A stretch of 64,000 nt of DNA. Source: Symsagittifera roscoffensis (lineage: Eukaryota; Xenacoelomorpha; Acoela; Convolutidae). This document shows positions 11,346 through 25,102 of the stretch, in pieces. Positions within the stretch are counted from its first letter, which is position 1. Each line of letters begins with the position of its first letter. The notes under the pieces were generated by a model that was not told the origin of the DNA, made no database searches, and saw only the letters and a list, made by a program, of their open reading frames with translations. The stretch is taken from the NCBI RefSeq assembly GCF_963678635.1, contig NC_087069.1:45881951-45945950 (forward strand), given 5' to 3'. The position numbers and the translations under genes are program-made.

Positions 11346-13537
11346 ATGAATGGGCAAGAGAATATGAAGTGTACTGTTTGTAGCAAAGAATGCATGCAAA
11401 ATGATGGTGCTCGACACCGGATAAATTATGCTAAAAAGTTATTCTTTGTCCTGGTTTTAAGGATTTTACTTACAATCAATTTTATTTGATTTGTCACGTG
11501 ACCATGAAAAAAATTCCATCGAAATACAAGCTATCAACAGTATTTTCCATTTGTGAAAAAAGTTTTCCGAGTTTCTAGTTTCTCCAACAAATCGCTAGAA
11601 GAAATTGGAGCGAACAAACGGAAAACTCGTTAAACGGTAGCTGATTTGATCAAGATAGTGAACGATGAAGTGAAAGATGGCGAGAAACTGGAGGAGTGGT
11701 TGAGTGCTTGTCAGTCTTTTCTGGTGGATAAGTATATGGAAATTGGGAGAAGTGAAATTAACAACCTTCACATGTCCTAGTTCGATAAAAAAAAATTAGT
11801 CGACGAAAAACTCAAAAAAGTATTAAACGAGGTCAATTCCGCTTCAAAACCATTATTGCCTTTAGATTTGTTCCTCGTAATGTCGAAAAGGGAGAACATC
11901 GGTATTAGTTCAACATGAAAATTTTACTTCGCTTAAGAAATTGCCATTACTGTGTACGGATAACAATACAGGGAAAAATTGATAAATTTAATATAGTGGA
12001 GCATTGTACCTAAAAACCTCAGTAGAGAAATGGAGGTTCAAGCTATTTACTCACGTGATTATGTTGCTGCATTTATCCCAAATGGATGTCCAGACTCTGT
12101 ATTAACCGAGCCTTTATTAACAAACTATTCTTTTATAAACAACCATACAAAGATCACATCTGACTAATCCGGGCTTTCACAAAGTTTTTGTATGGTCATA
12201 GTATCCTCGATACTCCTGGGTCTCAGCTATCTACAAAATCCAATTCAAAATAAATTTTTTAAATTAAAAATTTTCGTGGTCTTTTTTGATGATTTACTTC
12301 TTGTTGAGAATATAATTAGACTTAACGGTTTCATTTAAATTTTTCTTATTCAAAAGGAGACAGGTAAAAAAAATTAGCGAGAAGAAGTAATGAAAATTTG
12401 AGAAAACAGTCGAATTGCAAATATACTTGACAATAAAAGAATTCCTACAAGTTAAATTGCTAGTTTCTTCAATGCTTTCGACATCCCAGCGGCGACTTTT
12501 TGTTCAACAGATTAGCCAACTCCGCCAGCCAACGTCTAACATGTGGAGATCGACTACGACACAATTACCCAAAAAAAGTATTAGCAGTTCGAGAAACGCT
12601 CTTTAAAAAATATACGTCTTCAATGTTCAAATTTCCGAAGATAACAAACTATTCGACAATTTAGCCATTTTCGATTTTGAGACGATGTGTTGCATCAGAC
12701 GAACTGAAAGCTACCCAAATTGCAACCTGATTTCGAAAACACAATTTCATCAAATTTTTGTGTCAAAGTCATCGAGTGTGGTCAAGGAAGCAATTGATGT
12801 TCATAAAAAGGACCCGCTGGAAAAAAATCATCAATTTTGTAATCATCCTTAGTTTTATGACCGAGAAAAACAACCTCGAAATGAGAACAAAACTTGAGAT
12901 GTTGAAAAAAATCAAGTTAACCGATGTCGAAATTTTTTTAGGAGCTGGAAGAAAGATGTCCGTATCATTCAAAGGACACTTAGTAATCTGAAATGTCAAT
13001 CCAACTTTTTCAGATTGCAGAAAAAAAACTGATTGATGATTACGTTTGTGATTACGTTACTTGAAACCATTGTGATTACGTTACTTGATTTTGGACTTGA
13101 TAGAAGATCAAACAACTGTTTTTTTTTCATGTCATTCCTGATTCCCTACTTTATCAGTGATATAGAAGCCAGTGGTTGTCAAAAAAGCTAAAAATTTCAT
13201 TTCCTTCAAGTCTGAAGACACTCATTTTTTCGATATCAGTAAGTTTTTGGCTGAAACATCATCTGTAGACTACTTTTTCAAAGTTAATGAAGCAAGTGAC
13301 ACGCAAAAGTTTTTCCTTTACGAGTGGTTTGACTACTCGAGAATCAAGAATTACCTCCAAAAGAAGCCTTTTTTAGTAACTTGAGACACATAAATCCCCT
13401 AAATCGAGACTATGAGGACTATCGGAACTTAAGATTAAGTGGACTTGATGACCAACAAGCACTGAAAATATTTCAAATCGACACAGTACCTGCATCTGCA
13501 TGGGATAATTACAAATAGTTTTAGACTTGGCCGAAAA
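11346..13537 (+). pseudogene. PolB remnant, copy B plus arm
   Basis: Same layout as in copy A: acceptor CAG at 11343-11345, finger-like start (with a 9-bp loss after ATG), Exo I DFET at 12673-12681, and the FFDISKFLAETSSVDYFF/FFLYEWFDYS block at 13172-13384. Frameshifts and stops match those of copy A closely, so the gene was already dead before the unit was amplified. Confidence 0.58.
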
Positions 13538-14166
13538 ACGAAAGGACAGTTCAATTTTGTCATTGAAAATTAAATGATTTTTCAATCCAAATCGGTAAAT
13601 CATGTATGTATGTATGTATGTATGTATGTATGTATGTATGTATGTATGTATGCATGTATGCATGTATGTATGTATGTATGTATGTATGTATGTATGTATG
13701 TATGTATGTATTTATGTATGTATGTATGTATGTATGTATGTAGGTATGTATGTATGTATGTATGTATGTATGTATGTATGTATGTATGCATGTATGTATG
13801 TATGTATGTATGTATGTATGTATGTATGTATGTATGTATGTATGTATGTATGTATGTATGTATGTATGTATGTATGTATGTATGTATGTATGTATGTATG
13901 TATGTATGTATGTATGTATGTATGTATGTATGTATGTATGTATGTATGTATGTATGTATGTATGTATGTATGTATGTATGTATGTATGTATGTATGTATG
14001 TATGTATGTATGTATGTATGTATGTATGTATGTATGTATGTATGTATGTATGTATGTATGTATGTATGTATGTATGTATGTATGTATGTATGTATGTATG
14101 TATGTATGTATGTATGTATGTATGTATGTATGTATGTATGTATGTATGTATGTATGTATGTATGTA

Positions 14167-14238
14167 TGCATGTATGCATGTATGCATGTATGCATGTATG
14201 CATGTATGCATGTATGCATGTATGCATGTATGCATGTA
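14167..14238. repeat. TGCATGTA higher-order block
   Basis: Inside the microsatellite, about nine consecutive 8-bp TGCATGTA units replace plain TATGTATG. This is an embedded higher-order repeat, probably spread by slippage from one point mutation. Confidence 0.9.
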
Positions 14239-15675
14239 TGTATGTATGTATGTATGTATGTATGTATGTATGTATGTATGTATGTATGTATGTATGTATG
14301 TATGTATGTATGTATGTATGTATGTATGTATGTATGTATGTATGTATGTATGTATGTATGTATGTATGTATGTATGTATGTATGTATGTATGTATGTATG
14401 TATGTATGTATGTATGTATGTATGTATGTATGTATGTATGTATGTATGTATGTATGTATGTATGTATGTATGTATGTATGTATGTATGTATGTATGTATG
14501 TATGTATGTATGTATGTATGTATGTATGTATGTATGTATGTATGTATGTATGTATGTATGTATGTATGTATGTATGTATGTATGTATGTATGTATGTATG
14601 TATGTATGTATGTATGTATGTATGTATGTATGTATGTATGTATGTATGTATGTATGTATGTATGTATGTATGTATGTATGTATGTATGTATGTATGTATG
14701 TATGTATGTATGTATGTATGTATGTATGTATGTATGTATGTATGTATGTATGTATGTATGTATGTATGTATGTATGTATGTATGTATGTATGTATGTATG
14801 TATGTATGTATGTATGTATGTATGTATGTATGTATGTATGTATGTATGTATGTATGTATGTATGTATGTATGTATGTATGTATGTATGTATGTATGTATG
14901 TATGTATGTATGTATGTATGTATGTATGTATGTATGTATGTATGTATGTATGTATGTATGTATGTATGTATGTATGTATGTATGTATGTATGTATGTATG
15001 TATGTATGTATGTATGTATGTATGTATGTATGTATGTATGTATGTATGTATGTATGTATGTATGTATGTATGTATGTATGTATGTATGTATGTATGTATG
15101 TATGTATGTATGTATGTATGTATGTATGTATGTATGTATGTATGTATGTATGTATGTATGTATGTATGTATGTATGTATGTATGTATGTATGTATGTATG
15201 TATGTATGTATGTATGTATGTATGTATGTATGTATGTATGTATGTATGTATGTATGTATGTATGTATGTATGTATGTATGTATGTATGTATGTATGTATG
15301 TATGTATGTATGTATGTATGTATGTATGTATGTGTGTATGTATGTATGTATGTATGTATGTATGTATGTATGTATGTATGTATGTATGTATGTATGTATG
15401 TATGTATGTATGTATGTATGTATGTATGTATGTATGTATGTATGTATGTATGTATGTATGTATGTATGTATGTATGTATGTATGTATGTATGTATGTATG
15501 TATGTATGTATGTATGTATGTATGTATGTATGTATGTATGTATGTATGTATGTATGTATGTATGTATGTATGTATGTATGTATGTATGTATGTATGTATG
15601 TATGTATGTATGTATGTATGTATGTATGTATGTATGTATGTATGTATGTATGTATGTATGTATGTATGTATGTTT

Positions 15676-15875
15676 NNNNNNNNNNNNNNNNNNNNNNNNN
15701 NNNNNNNNNNNNNNNNNNNNNNNNNNNNNNNNNNNNNNNNNNNNNNNNNNNNNNNNNNNNNNNNNNNNNNNNNNNNNNNNNNNNNNNNNNNNNNNNNNNN
15801 NNNNNNNNNNNNNNNNNNNNNNNNNNNNNNNNNNNNNNNNNNNNNNNNNNNNNNNNNNNNNNNNNNNNNNNNNNN
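15676..15875. other. Assembly gap (200 N)
   Basis: Exactly 200 N inside the microsatellite. The round size suggests a placeholder, so the true length of the array is unknown. Confidence 0.97.
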
Positions 15876-18800
15876 TGTATGTATGTATGTATGTATGTAT
15901 GTATGTATGTATGTATGTATGTTGTATGTATGTATGTATGTATGTATGTATGTATGTATGTATGTATGTATGTATGTATGTATGTATGTATGTATGTATG
16001 TATGTATGTATGTATGTATGTATGTATGTATGTATGTATGTATGTATGTATGTATGTATGTATGTATGTATGTATGTATGTATGTATGTATGTATGTATG
16101 TATGTATGTATGTATGTATGTATGTATGTATGTATGTATGTATGTATGTATGTATGTATGTATGTATGTATGTATGTATGTATGTATGTATGTATGTATG
16201 TATGTATGTATGTATGTATGTATGTATGTATGTATGTATGTATGTATGTATGTATGTATGTATGTATGTATGTATGTATGTATGTATGTATGTATGTATG
16301 TATGTTGTATGTATGTATGTATGTATGTATGTATGTATGTATGTATGTATGTATGTATGTATGTATGTATGTATGTATGTATGTATGTATGTATGTATGT
16401 ATGTATGTATGTATGTGTATGTATGTATGTATGTATGTATGTATGTATGTATGTATGTATGTATGTATGTATGTATGTATGTATGTATGTATGTATGTAT
16501 GTATGTATGTATGTATGTATGTATGTATGTATGTATGTATGTATGTATGTATGTATGTATGTATGTATGTATGTATGTATGTATGTATGTATGTATGTAT
16601 GTATGTATGTATGTATGTATGTATGTATGTATGTATGTATGTATGTATGTATGTATGTATGCATGTATGTATGTATGTATGTATGTATGTATGTATGTAT
16701 GTATGTATGTATGTATGTATGTATGTATGTATGTATGTATGTATGTTATGTATGTATGTATGTATGTATGTATGTATGTATGTATGTATGTATGTATGTA
16801 TGTATGTATGTATGTATGTATGTATGTATGTATGTATGTATGTATGTATGTATGTATGTATGTATGTATGTATGTATGTATGTATGTATGTATGTATGTA
16901 TGTATGTATGTATGTATGTATGTATGTATGTATGTATGTATGTATGTATGTATGTATGTATGTATGTATGTATGTATGTATGTATGTATGTATGTATGTA
17001 TGTATGTATGTATGTATGTATGTATGTATGTATGTATGTATGTATGTATGTATGTATGTATGTATGTATGTATGTATGTATGTATGTATGTATGTATGTA
17101 TGTATGTATGTATGTATGTATGTATGTATGTATGTATGTATGTATGTATGTATGTATGTATGTATGTATGTATGTATGTATGTATGTATGTATGTATGTA
17201 TGTATGTATGTATGTATGTATGTATGTATGTATGTATGTATGTATGTATGTATGTATGTATGTATGTATGTATGTATGTATGTATGTATGTATGTATGTA
17301 TGTATGTATGTATGTATGTATGTATGTATGTATGTATGTATGTATGTATGTATGTATGTATGTATGTATGTATGTATGTATGTATGTATGTATGTATGTA
17401 TGTATGTATGTATGTATGTATGTATGTATGTATGTATGTATGTATGTATGTATGTATGTATGTATGTATGTATGTATGTATGTATGTATGTATGTATGTA
17501 TGTATGTATGTATGTATGTATGTATGTATGTATGTATGTATGTATGTATGTATGTATGTATGTATGTATGTATGTATGTATGTATGTATGTATGTATGTA
17601 TGTATGTATGTATGTATGTATGTATGTATGTATGTATGTATGTATGTATGTATGTATGTATGTATGTATGTATGTATGTATGTATGTATGTATGTATGTA
17701 TGTATGTATGTATGTATGTATGTATGTATGTATGTATGTATGTATGTATGTATGTATGTATGTATGTATGTATGTATGTATGTATGTATGTATGTATGTA
17801 TGTATGTATGTATGTATGTATGTATGTATGTATGTATGTATGTATGTATGTATGTATGTATGTATGTATGTATGTATGTATGTATGTATGTATGTATGTA
17901 TGTATGTATGTATGTATGTATGTATGTATGTATGTATGTATGTATGTATGTATGTATGTATGTATGTATGTATGTATGTATGTATGTATGTATGTATGTA
18001 TGTATGTATGTATGTATGTATGTATGTATGTATGTATGTATGTATGTATGTATGTATGTATGTATGTATGTATGTATGTATGTATGTATGTATGTATGTA
18101 TGTATGTATGTATGTATGTATGTATGTATGTATGTATGTATGTATGTATGTATGTATGTATGTATGTATGTATGTATGTATGTATGTATGTATGTATGTA
18201 TGTATGTATGTATGTATGTATGTATGTATGTATGTATGTATGTATGTATGTATGTATGTATGTATGTATGTATGTATGTATGTATGTATGTATGTATGTA
18301 TGTATGTATGTATGTATGTATGTATGTATGTATGTATGTATGTATGTATGTATGTATGTATGTATGTATGTATGTATGTATGTATGTATGTATGTATGTA
18401 TGTATGTATGTATGTATGTATGTATGTATGTATGTATGTATGTATGTATGTATGTATGTATGTATGTATGTATGTATGTATGTATGTATGTATGTATGTA
18501 TGTATGTATGTATGTATGTATGTATGTATGTATGTATGTATGTATGTATGTATGTTGTATGTATGTATGTATGTATGTATGTATGTATGTATGTATGTAT
18601 GTATGTATGTATGTATGTATGTATGTATGTATGTATGTATGTATGTATGTATGTATGTATGTATGTATGTATGTATGTATGTATGTATGTATGTATGTAT
18701 GTATGTATGTATGTATGTATGTATGTATGTATGTATGTATGTATGTATGTATGTATGTATGTATGTATGTATGTATGTATGTATGTATGTATGTATGTAT

Positions 18801-19585
18801 GTATGTATGTATGTATGTATGTATGATGTATGTATGTATGTATGTATGTATGTATGTATGTATGTATGTATGTATGTATGTATGTATGTATGTATGTATG
18901 TATGTATGTATGTATGTATGTATGTATGTATGTATGTATGTATGTATGTATGTATGTATGTATGTATGTATGTATGTATGTATGTATGTATGTATGTATG
19001 TATGTATGTATGTATGTATGTATGTATGTATGTATGTATGTATGTATGTATGTATGTATGTATGTATGTATGTATGTATGTATGTATGTATGTATGTATG
19101 TATGTATGTATGTATGTATGTATGTATGTATGTATGTATGTATGTATGTATGTATGTATGTATGTATGTATGTATGTATGTATGTATGTATGTATGTATG
19201 TATGTATGTATGTATGTATGTATGTATGTATGTATGTATGTATGTATGTATGTATGTATGTATGTATGTATGTATGTATGTATGTATGTATGTATGTATG
19301 TATGTATGTATGTATGTATGTATGTATGTATGTATGTATGTATGTATGTATGTATGTATGTATGTATGTATGTATGTATGTATGTATGTATGTATGTATG
19401 TATGTATGTATGTATGTATGTATGTATGTATGTATGTATGTATGTATGTATGTATGTATGTATGTATGTATGTATGTATGTATGTATGTATGTATGTATG
19501 TATGTATGTATGTTTGAATGTATGTATGTATGTATGTATGTATGTATGTATGTATGTATGTATGTATGTATGTATGTATGTATGT

Positions 19586-19862
19586 AGTAACGGGCAACAT
19601 ATGCTAATTGCCAAATCGATGCAGCAAAATGGCTCCAAATACCACAAGGCTGCTCGTATCACAAGGCTGCTCGTATCTAAAAAAACGCTCAAAAACCGCG
19701 CAAGATTTGAGCGGTTTTTGAGCGGTTTATCTAGATAAACCGTTCAAAACCGCTCAATTCGCTCATTTTGAAGCACGATTTTGAGCGTAATTGTCTTAAA
19801 AAACCGCTCCAACCGCTCAAATCTTGCTTCAAATTAGGTAAAAAATCTCGAAGCGGGCAGTT
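19586..19862. repeat. Fold-back element rich in GAGCGGTTTT
   Basis: Between the microsatellite and copy C lies about 277 bp unlike either. It holds multiple direct and inverted GAGCGGTTTT / AAAACCGCTC words. A near-palindrome spans 19707-19757 around ATCTAGAT, and GCAAGATTTGAGCGG (about 19700) is matched by CCGCTCAAATCTTGC (about 19812). It could be a small non-autonomous fold-back transposon or its remnant. No target duplication was identified. Confidence 0.6.
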
Positions 19863-20790
19863 GTTTTGAGTCTTTGGATTCGATTCTAACTTATGTTTAA
19901 ATGTTTCAATATATTTTCACCCATCATTTAGATATATCAGCAGTTAAAAAATGTCATTTTCCATTCCCTAAGAAAGTTTTTTTTTGTTTCAGTAAGGTTC
20001 ATTCAGTATTAGTGCAATTAAATCTGTACAACACTTCAAAATTTTGAACCACATTAGGTATCTACAAAATTTGTGTGATTTAAAGAATTTTTTTTCCAGT
20101 TTTTGAAAATTGTATATAAATGATCTTATAATTTCATCTCATACTAAGCTAAACAAATTTGATTAATCTAGGAAACTATACGTAGTTTTGCAAAACAAAG
20201 ATTTAGTTTACCTTATTTTTTTTAAAAGTTTCTACATATAATGTGAAAAATTGCACTAAGTTTTTCCATTTTGTTTCAGCAAGAATTATTCAGTATAAGT
20301 ACATATCAATAAGTAGAAAAAAAATCAAAACTCTACCAAAAAATCTATCTAACTCCTAAAATTTGAAATATGTAAAAGCTACAGTTTGAAGATGGTTATG
20401 TATATCTGAAATTTTGAGGAATGTATTTAAAACCATACTGGAACGTAACGGAAAAATGAAGAAAAACTCGAATTTTGGAAAAAACAAAGATGAAATAGAT
20501 AAATCACTGCTTCGTTCAATAATTTTACCCCAAGTTTACAGTTTATTGTTCAATACTGCACTGCATTGACTGTAGCTACACTATTAATAAAGTTGAAAGG
20601 TTTTTTGTGTATTCCGTCAATCTCAACTTGTTTTTTTTCTGCCATAAATTAGCTCAACCCCTCGTTGTCGGCTCTCATGTGGTAAACATATTATAAATGG
20701 TTCTCAATCCTCGACGTTTTTGATATAGCGTCAATGGAGCAATAAGTCTTCATAAATTAGTATGACAACTCATCAGTCCTGAATTCATCT

Positions 20791-22557
20791 TTAAATATTA
20801 AAGGTTCTCGTTATTGTGTTTCTTTTGAACGCTACAACAAATTCGTGGTAAAAGCTCGATTTTGATTCTGCACTAAATGAATTTCTTCGATCATTTTCCC
20901 TCAATTTTCCCAGTCATCTTTTTCTCCGCAGATCAATCCTACAAACTTTTCTCAGCAAGAGGTAAATACGGCACGTCATTATCCATTTCAATTCCTCAAA
21001 TTTGTTTATATCACAAAAATTCCCAAAGATTTTTAGTGAAGCTCCAACATTTTCAGTATATTGCACAATGAAAATCCGACAGTAATGAGTTCTCTGAGCT
21101 CAATTGTTGATGATAGCAAATTGAATCTCGCACAACTCCTCCTAATCAATGTTCAATTGCATTGTGCTTTCTTTCAGTTCCTGAAAAATTTTCATCATCG
21201 GCTCATTTGAAATTCTTTGAACATCTTGAAATTTTGTTCTGATTTTGAGCATATGTTCAAATATATATGCATTTATTGGATCAGTGTGTGTCGCACTCGA
21301 TATTCTTGTCTGAGAAGATGTCCTGCGAGGTTGTCTGATCTGATGAACAAACGGGCGCAGTTTGGACATCGAAAGCACCTGAAGAAACTGTCAATTTTAC
21401 ACGTAGGGATGGTTTGATTTTTAAATGTTAGCACTTGAATTTTTGAATAATTTTTCCGATAAATCGATTGGCTAGCTCTCCTAACTGTCTTCTTCGTGAA
21501 TGTCAAAGTTTTAAATGAAAACCTTGCGTTCCGTTATTTCCTCCAGAAGAAGTAAACGTTCAATAGCGGTTCCAAGAAAAAAATTAGTAAGACTTGATTT
21601 GGATATGGACTCTGTAAATAGCTAAAATGTAGGAGCATCGAGGACTCTATGACTATGCCAATACATTTTTAAAGCGTGATTAGTCAGAGGTGATCTTTGT
21701 ATGGTTGTTTTTTTAAAGAATTGCTTACTGAATGATATTTTAGTGAAGGTTTGGGTAATACATAGTGTGGTCATCCCAGTAGGATCATTGCAAAAAACAA
21801 TAATTAAATAAAATAAAAATTTCCAATTAATTGGAACCTCTATTATTTTTCTGATGTTATTGGGTACAAGGCTCCTCGACGTCAAAATCATCATTTTTTG
21901 CTTGTAATTTAATCACAAAAATTGCATATCTCTTGGGTACACAGTAAAAGCAATTTTTTTCAATTGAAATAAAATTTTAGTGCGCAAATTAATACCAATG
22001 ATAACCCGTTTCGACCCTAGGAGAACAAATATAATGACAATGTTGGTTTTTGCAGCGGATTCCAGATTTTTGAATAAGTCTTTGAGTTTTTCGTTGACTT
22101 CTTTGGTATCGAAGTAGGACATGTGAAGGTTAATTAACATAATTGTCCAATTTTCCATCTCCTTATGTACCAGAAAGTGTTGCTAAGAATGCAACCACCC
22201 CTTCATTTTTTCCTCATCTTCCCTTTTTTTATCCGCTATCTTGTTGCTTCAAGTCAGCTATCGTTTCACTGGGTTTCCGTTCTTTTGCTCCAAGTTTTTT
22301 CTCCGACGCTGTTGGAGAGATTAGTTGCTCGAAAAATCTTTTTCGCAGAGAGAAATTATCGCTATTAGCGTTTATTCGATGGAGTTTGTTTCATGGCCAG
22401 AGGATAATTTGCTTTTTTTTGTTAATTGAATCAAGTACAATCAGGTCAAGAAAAAAATCCAAAAGCATCATTTTACGGTGTCCAGCTGCATCAGATCGCC
22501 TGTACCTTTGCTACAGCCAACAAACTTCACCTTCTCTTTCCTGTTGAGTGATGGTAT
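20791..22557 (-). pseudogene. Minus-arm PolB-like remnant, copy C
   Basis: Equivalent to 932-2686 of copy A, with acceptor CAG at 22558-22560. Open pieces are 21142-21378 and 21913-22158. The second holds INLHMSYFDTKEVNEK. The pieces lie in different frames. Confidence 0.45.
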
Positions 22558-23716
22558 CTGAAAAAAAATGGAAGATTTAGTAAGTGAGTAGAACCAAAAT
22601 TCTAGAAATTTGCAGTTTGTAAGCATCAAAATTGGGGAGAATTGAAAAGTCCCAGAGTTTTTTTTTGAGATTGTTACTTAATTTGGAATAGCAGTAATAA
22701 TGATTGTTTTTTCAAATTCTGCTAAAACTCAAAAAACTAAAGTTTTCAGGTAGACAAATCACAATGAAAATGTTTCTAATTGCTGCTGCTTATTTAAAAA
22801 TAACCAATTTTTTTTTAAACCCAAGAAATCAGAAAGAAGTCTTTTTTTGATTTATAGATTTCTTAGAAACATTTCTACTTTTATTTAGAAAAAATATATC
22901 ATGAAACTTTTGAAATTCCTCGATTAACTATGGAAAAAAGAACTCCCAGTGAATTTCTTTTTGATAACAAAAAGATGAAACCTTGCCGACATAAGAAACC
23001 TTGCCGATAAAAAAACCAAAAATTTAAACATGAGAAACAAAATAAAATTTCTGCAGGCTTATGCATCGCGTAAGAATTTTTCATTATAATCCATCAGAAG
23101 CTTTTCAATCCATCAGAAAATTTTTAATTCGTCAAGTTTTTTTGTTCATGATATAAATTTGAGAGTGCAGCTCAGAGTTCATGGTTTTTTCAAAGCAGAT
23201 CCCTCTCTTGGAATTTTCTTCGAACCTCATTGTACAGGAAGTTTGAACTTTGAAGACTGTTAAAGATTTCTAGGAACAGAAATTTTTTTGGGTGTTTTGA
23301 GAGATTTAGGACTTGAGTCGGAAATAAAAAGGAACTTAAATAATTTACCGTACACTTTTTCAATTAATCTCATTATTTCTAGAATGAAAAAAATTCTTTT
23401 CATGTCAAGTGTAATTGAACCGTAAGTTTGAAGCTCTGGTATACAATACGTGAATTAAAATTAAACTCTTTTTACTTCAGTAAACTTTCTGAAGAAATTT
23501 TTTTTTAATCTGAGAAATCTTTTCTGTACAAAAAAGCGGTTAAAAAATTTAAAGGTCAACTTTTTTTTATCAATAAGAAAAAGTTAGTGAAAATTATCTG
23601 TTTGCTTGTAAAATAAATTGGAGAGTTTCAGGTGTTTCTTGATTGATAGTTTCTAAAAAATGATAAAATTGTTTCTAAGATTCTCTAATTTTTTTCTAAT
23701 TGCTGATCTCTGATTG

Positions 23717-24524
23717 CGAACTGAAAGCTACCCAAATTGCAACCTCAATCCATCAAATTTTTGTGTCAAAGTCATCGAGTGTGGTCAAGGAAGCAATTGA
23801 TGTTCATAAAAAGGACCCGCTGGAAAAAAATCATCAATTTTGTAATCATCCTTAGTTTTATGACCGAGAAAAACAACCTCGAAATGAGAAAAAAACTTGA
23901 GATGTTGAAAAAAATCAAGTTAACCGATGTCGAAATTTTTTTAGGAGCTGGAAGAAAGATGTCCGTATCATTCAAAGGACACTTAGTAATCTGAAATGTC
24001 AATCCAACTTTTTCAGATTGCAGAAAAAAAACTGATTGATGATTACGTTTGTGATTACGTAACTTGAAACCATTGTGATTACGTTACTTGATTTTGGACT
24101 TGATAGAAGATCAAACAACTGTTTTTTTTTTTTCATGTCATTCCTGATTCCCTACTTTATCAGTGATATAGAAGCCAGTGGTTGTCAAAAAAGCTAAAAA
24201 TTTCATTTCCTTCAAGTCTGAAGACACTCATTTTTTCGATATCAGTAAGTTTTTGGCTGAAACATCATCTGTAGACTACTTTTTCAAAGTTAATGAAGCA
24301 AGTGACACGCAAAGGTTTTTCCTTTACGAGTGGTTTGACTACTCGAGAATCAAGAATTACCTCCATAAGAAGCCTTTTTTAGTAACCTGAGACACAGAAA
24401 TCCCCTAAATCGAGACTATGAGGACTATCGGAACTTAAGATTAAGTGGACTTGATGACCAACAAGCACTGAAAATATTCCAAATCGACACAGTACCTGCA
24501 TCTGCATGGGATAATTACAAATAG
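23717..24524 (+). pseudogene. PolB remnant, copy C plus arm (5' deleted)
   Basis: The deletion removes the finger and Exo I, joining spacer sequence directly to GAACTGAAAGCTACCC. The FFDISKFLAETSSVDYFF/FFLYEWFDYS block remains at 24178-24390, followed by the SAWDNYK piece. Confidence 0.55.
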
Positions 24525-24945
24525 TTTTAAACTTGGCCGAAAAACGAAAGGACAGTTCAATTTTGTCATTGAAAATTAAATGATTTTTCAAAACTTGGTT
24601 GCCATAATCCAAATCGGTTAATCAACCAATGAAAGTTTCTACCCATTTTTCGACAAGGTAAAGATTTCAGCGAGAAAAACAGAGAAGACATAACTTTGAA
24701 CTGTGTTCACGCGGAAAGCGGTAGTGGACCATATATTTATCAGGGTTCCATCAAATGTCTGCAAGTTACTTAATCGTTGGAATTGATGCGAGATTGCTGT
24801 TTCCCAATTCAATGTATTAAGACTCCGATATAAGTAAGACATCAAAACTAGGCATGACTCAACTGGCAAATTTGAGATCATGGTATTGACTTTTTACCAT
24901 AAAGAAGAACAAAACGACAAACTTGCAGATGGGTAGAGACTCTCA

Positions 24946-25102
24946 GGACAGAAATAGTATTAGTATCCCAGAGATTCAAAAATGTTTTGCAATGATAGAA
25001 ATTTTCTTTGTTTTGCAGATGGGTAGAGACTCTCAAACAAAGAAAATTTCTATCATTGCAAAACATTTTTGAATCTATGGGATACTAATACTATTTCTGT
25101 CC
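24946..25102. repeat. 68-bp-arm hairpin, copy C
   Basis: Arms 24946-25013 and 25035-25102 with a 21-bp loop. Pairing is nearly perfect; the exception is at CCCAGAGATT versus AATCTATGGG. Confidence 0.88.

Larger units (their letters stand above)
8850..13602. repeat. Tandem palindromic unit, copy B (truncated)
   Basis: Corresponds to copy A 1617-6374. It starts at CTCTCCTAACTGTCTTCTTC inside the minus arm and stops where a TATG microsatellite begins, just after AAATCGGTAAATCA. Relative to A it lacks about 17 bp (AACTTGGTTGCCATA region) just before the breakpoint. Confidence 0.88.
13603..19585. repeat. Giant (TATG)n microsatellite
   Basis: About 6 kb of nearly pure TATG/ATGT tetranucleotide, including a 200-base run of N. 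Because the 4-bp unit has no stop in any frame, all six frames stay open over thousands of bases and encode VCMY or IHTY repeats; these are not genes. Rare interruptions include single-base slips (about 15922, 16305, 16416, 16746, 18555, 18825) and TGCATG variants near the left end. Confidence 0.98.

Noticed and set aside
13560-19738. Open frames of 300 to 2030 codons encoding VCMY or IHTY repeats
   Set aside because: They are products of a 4-bp repeat with no stop in any frame and include translated N; not genes.
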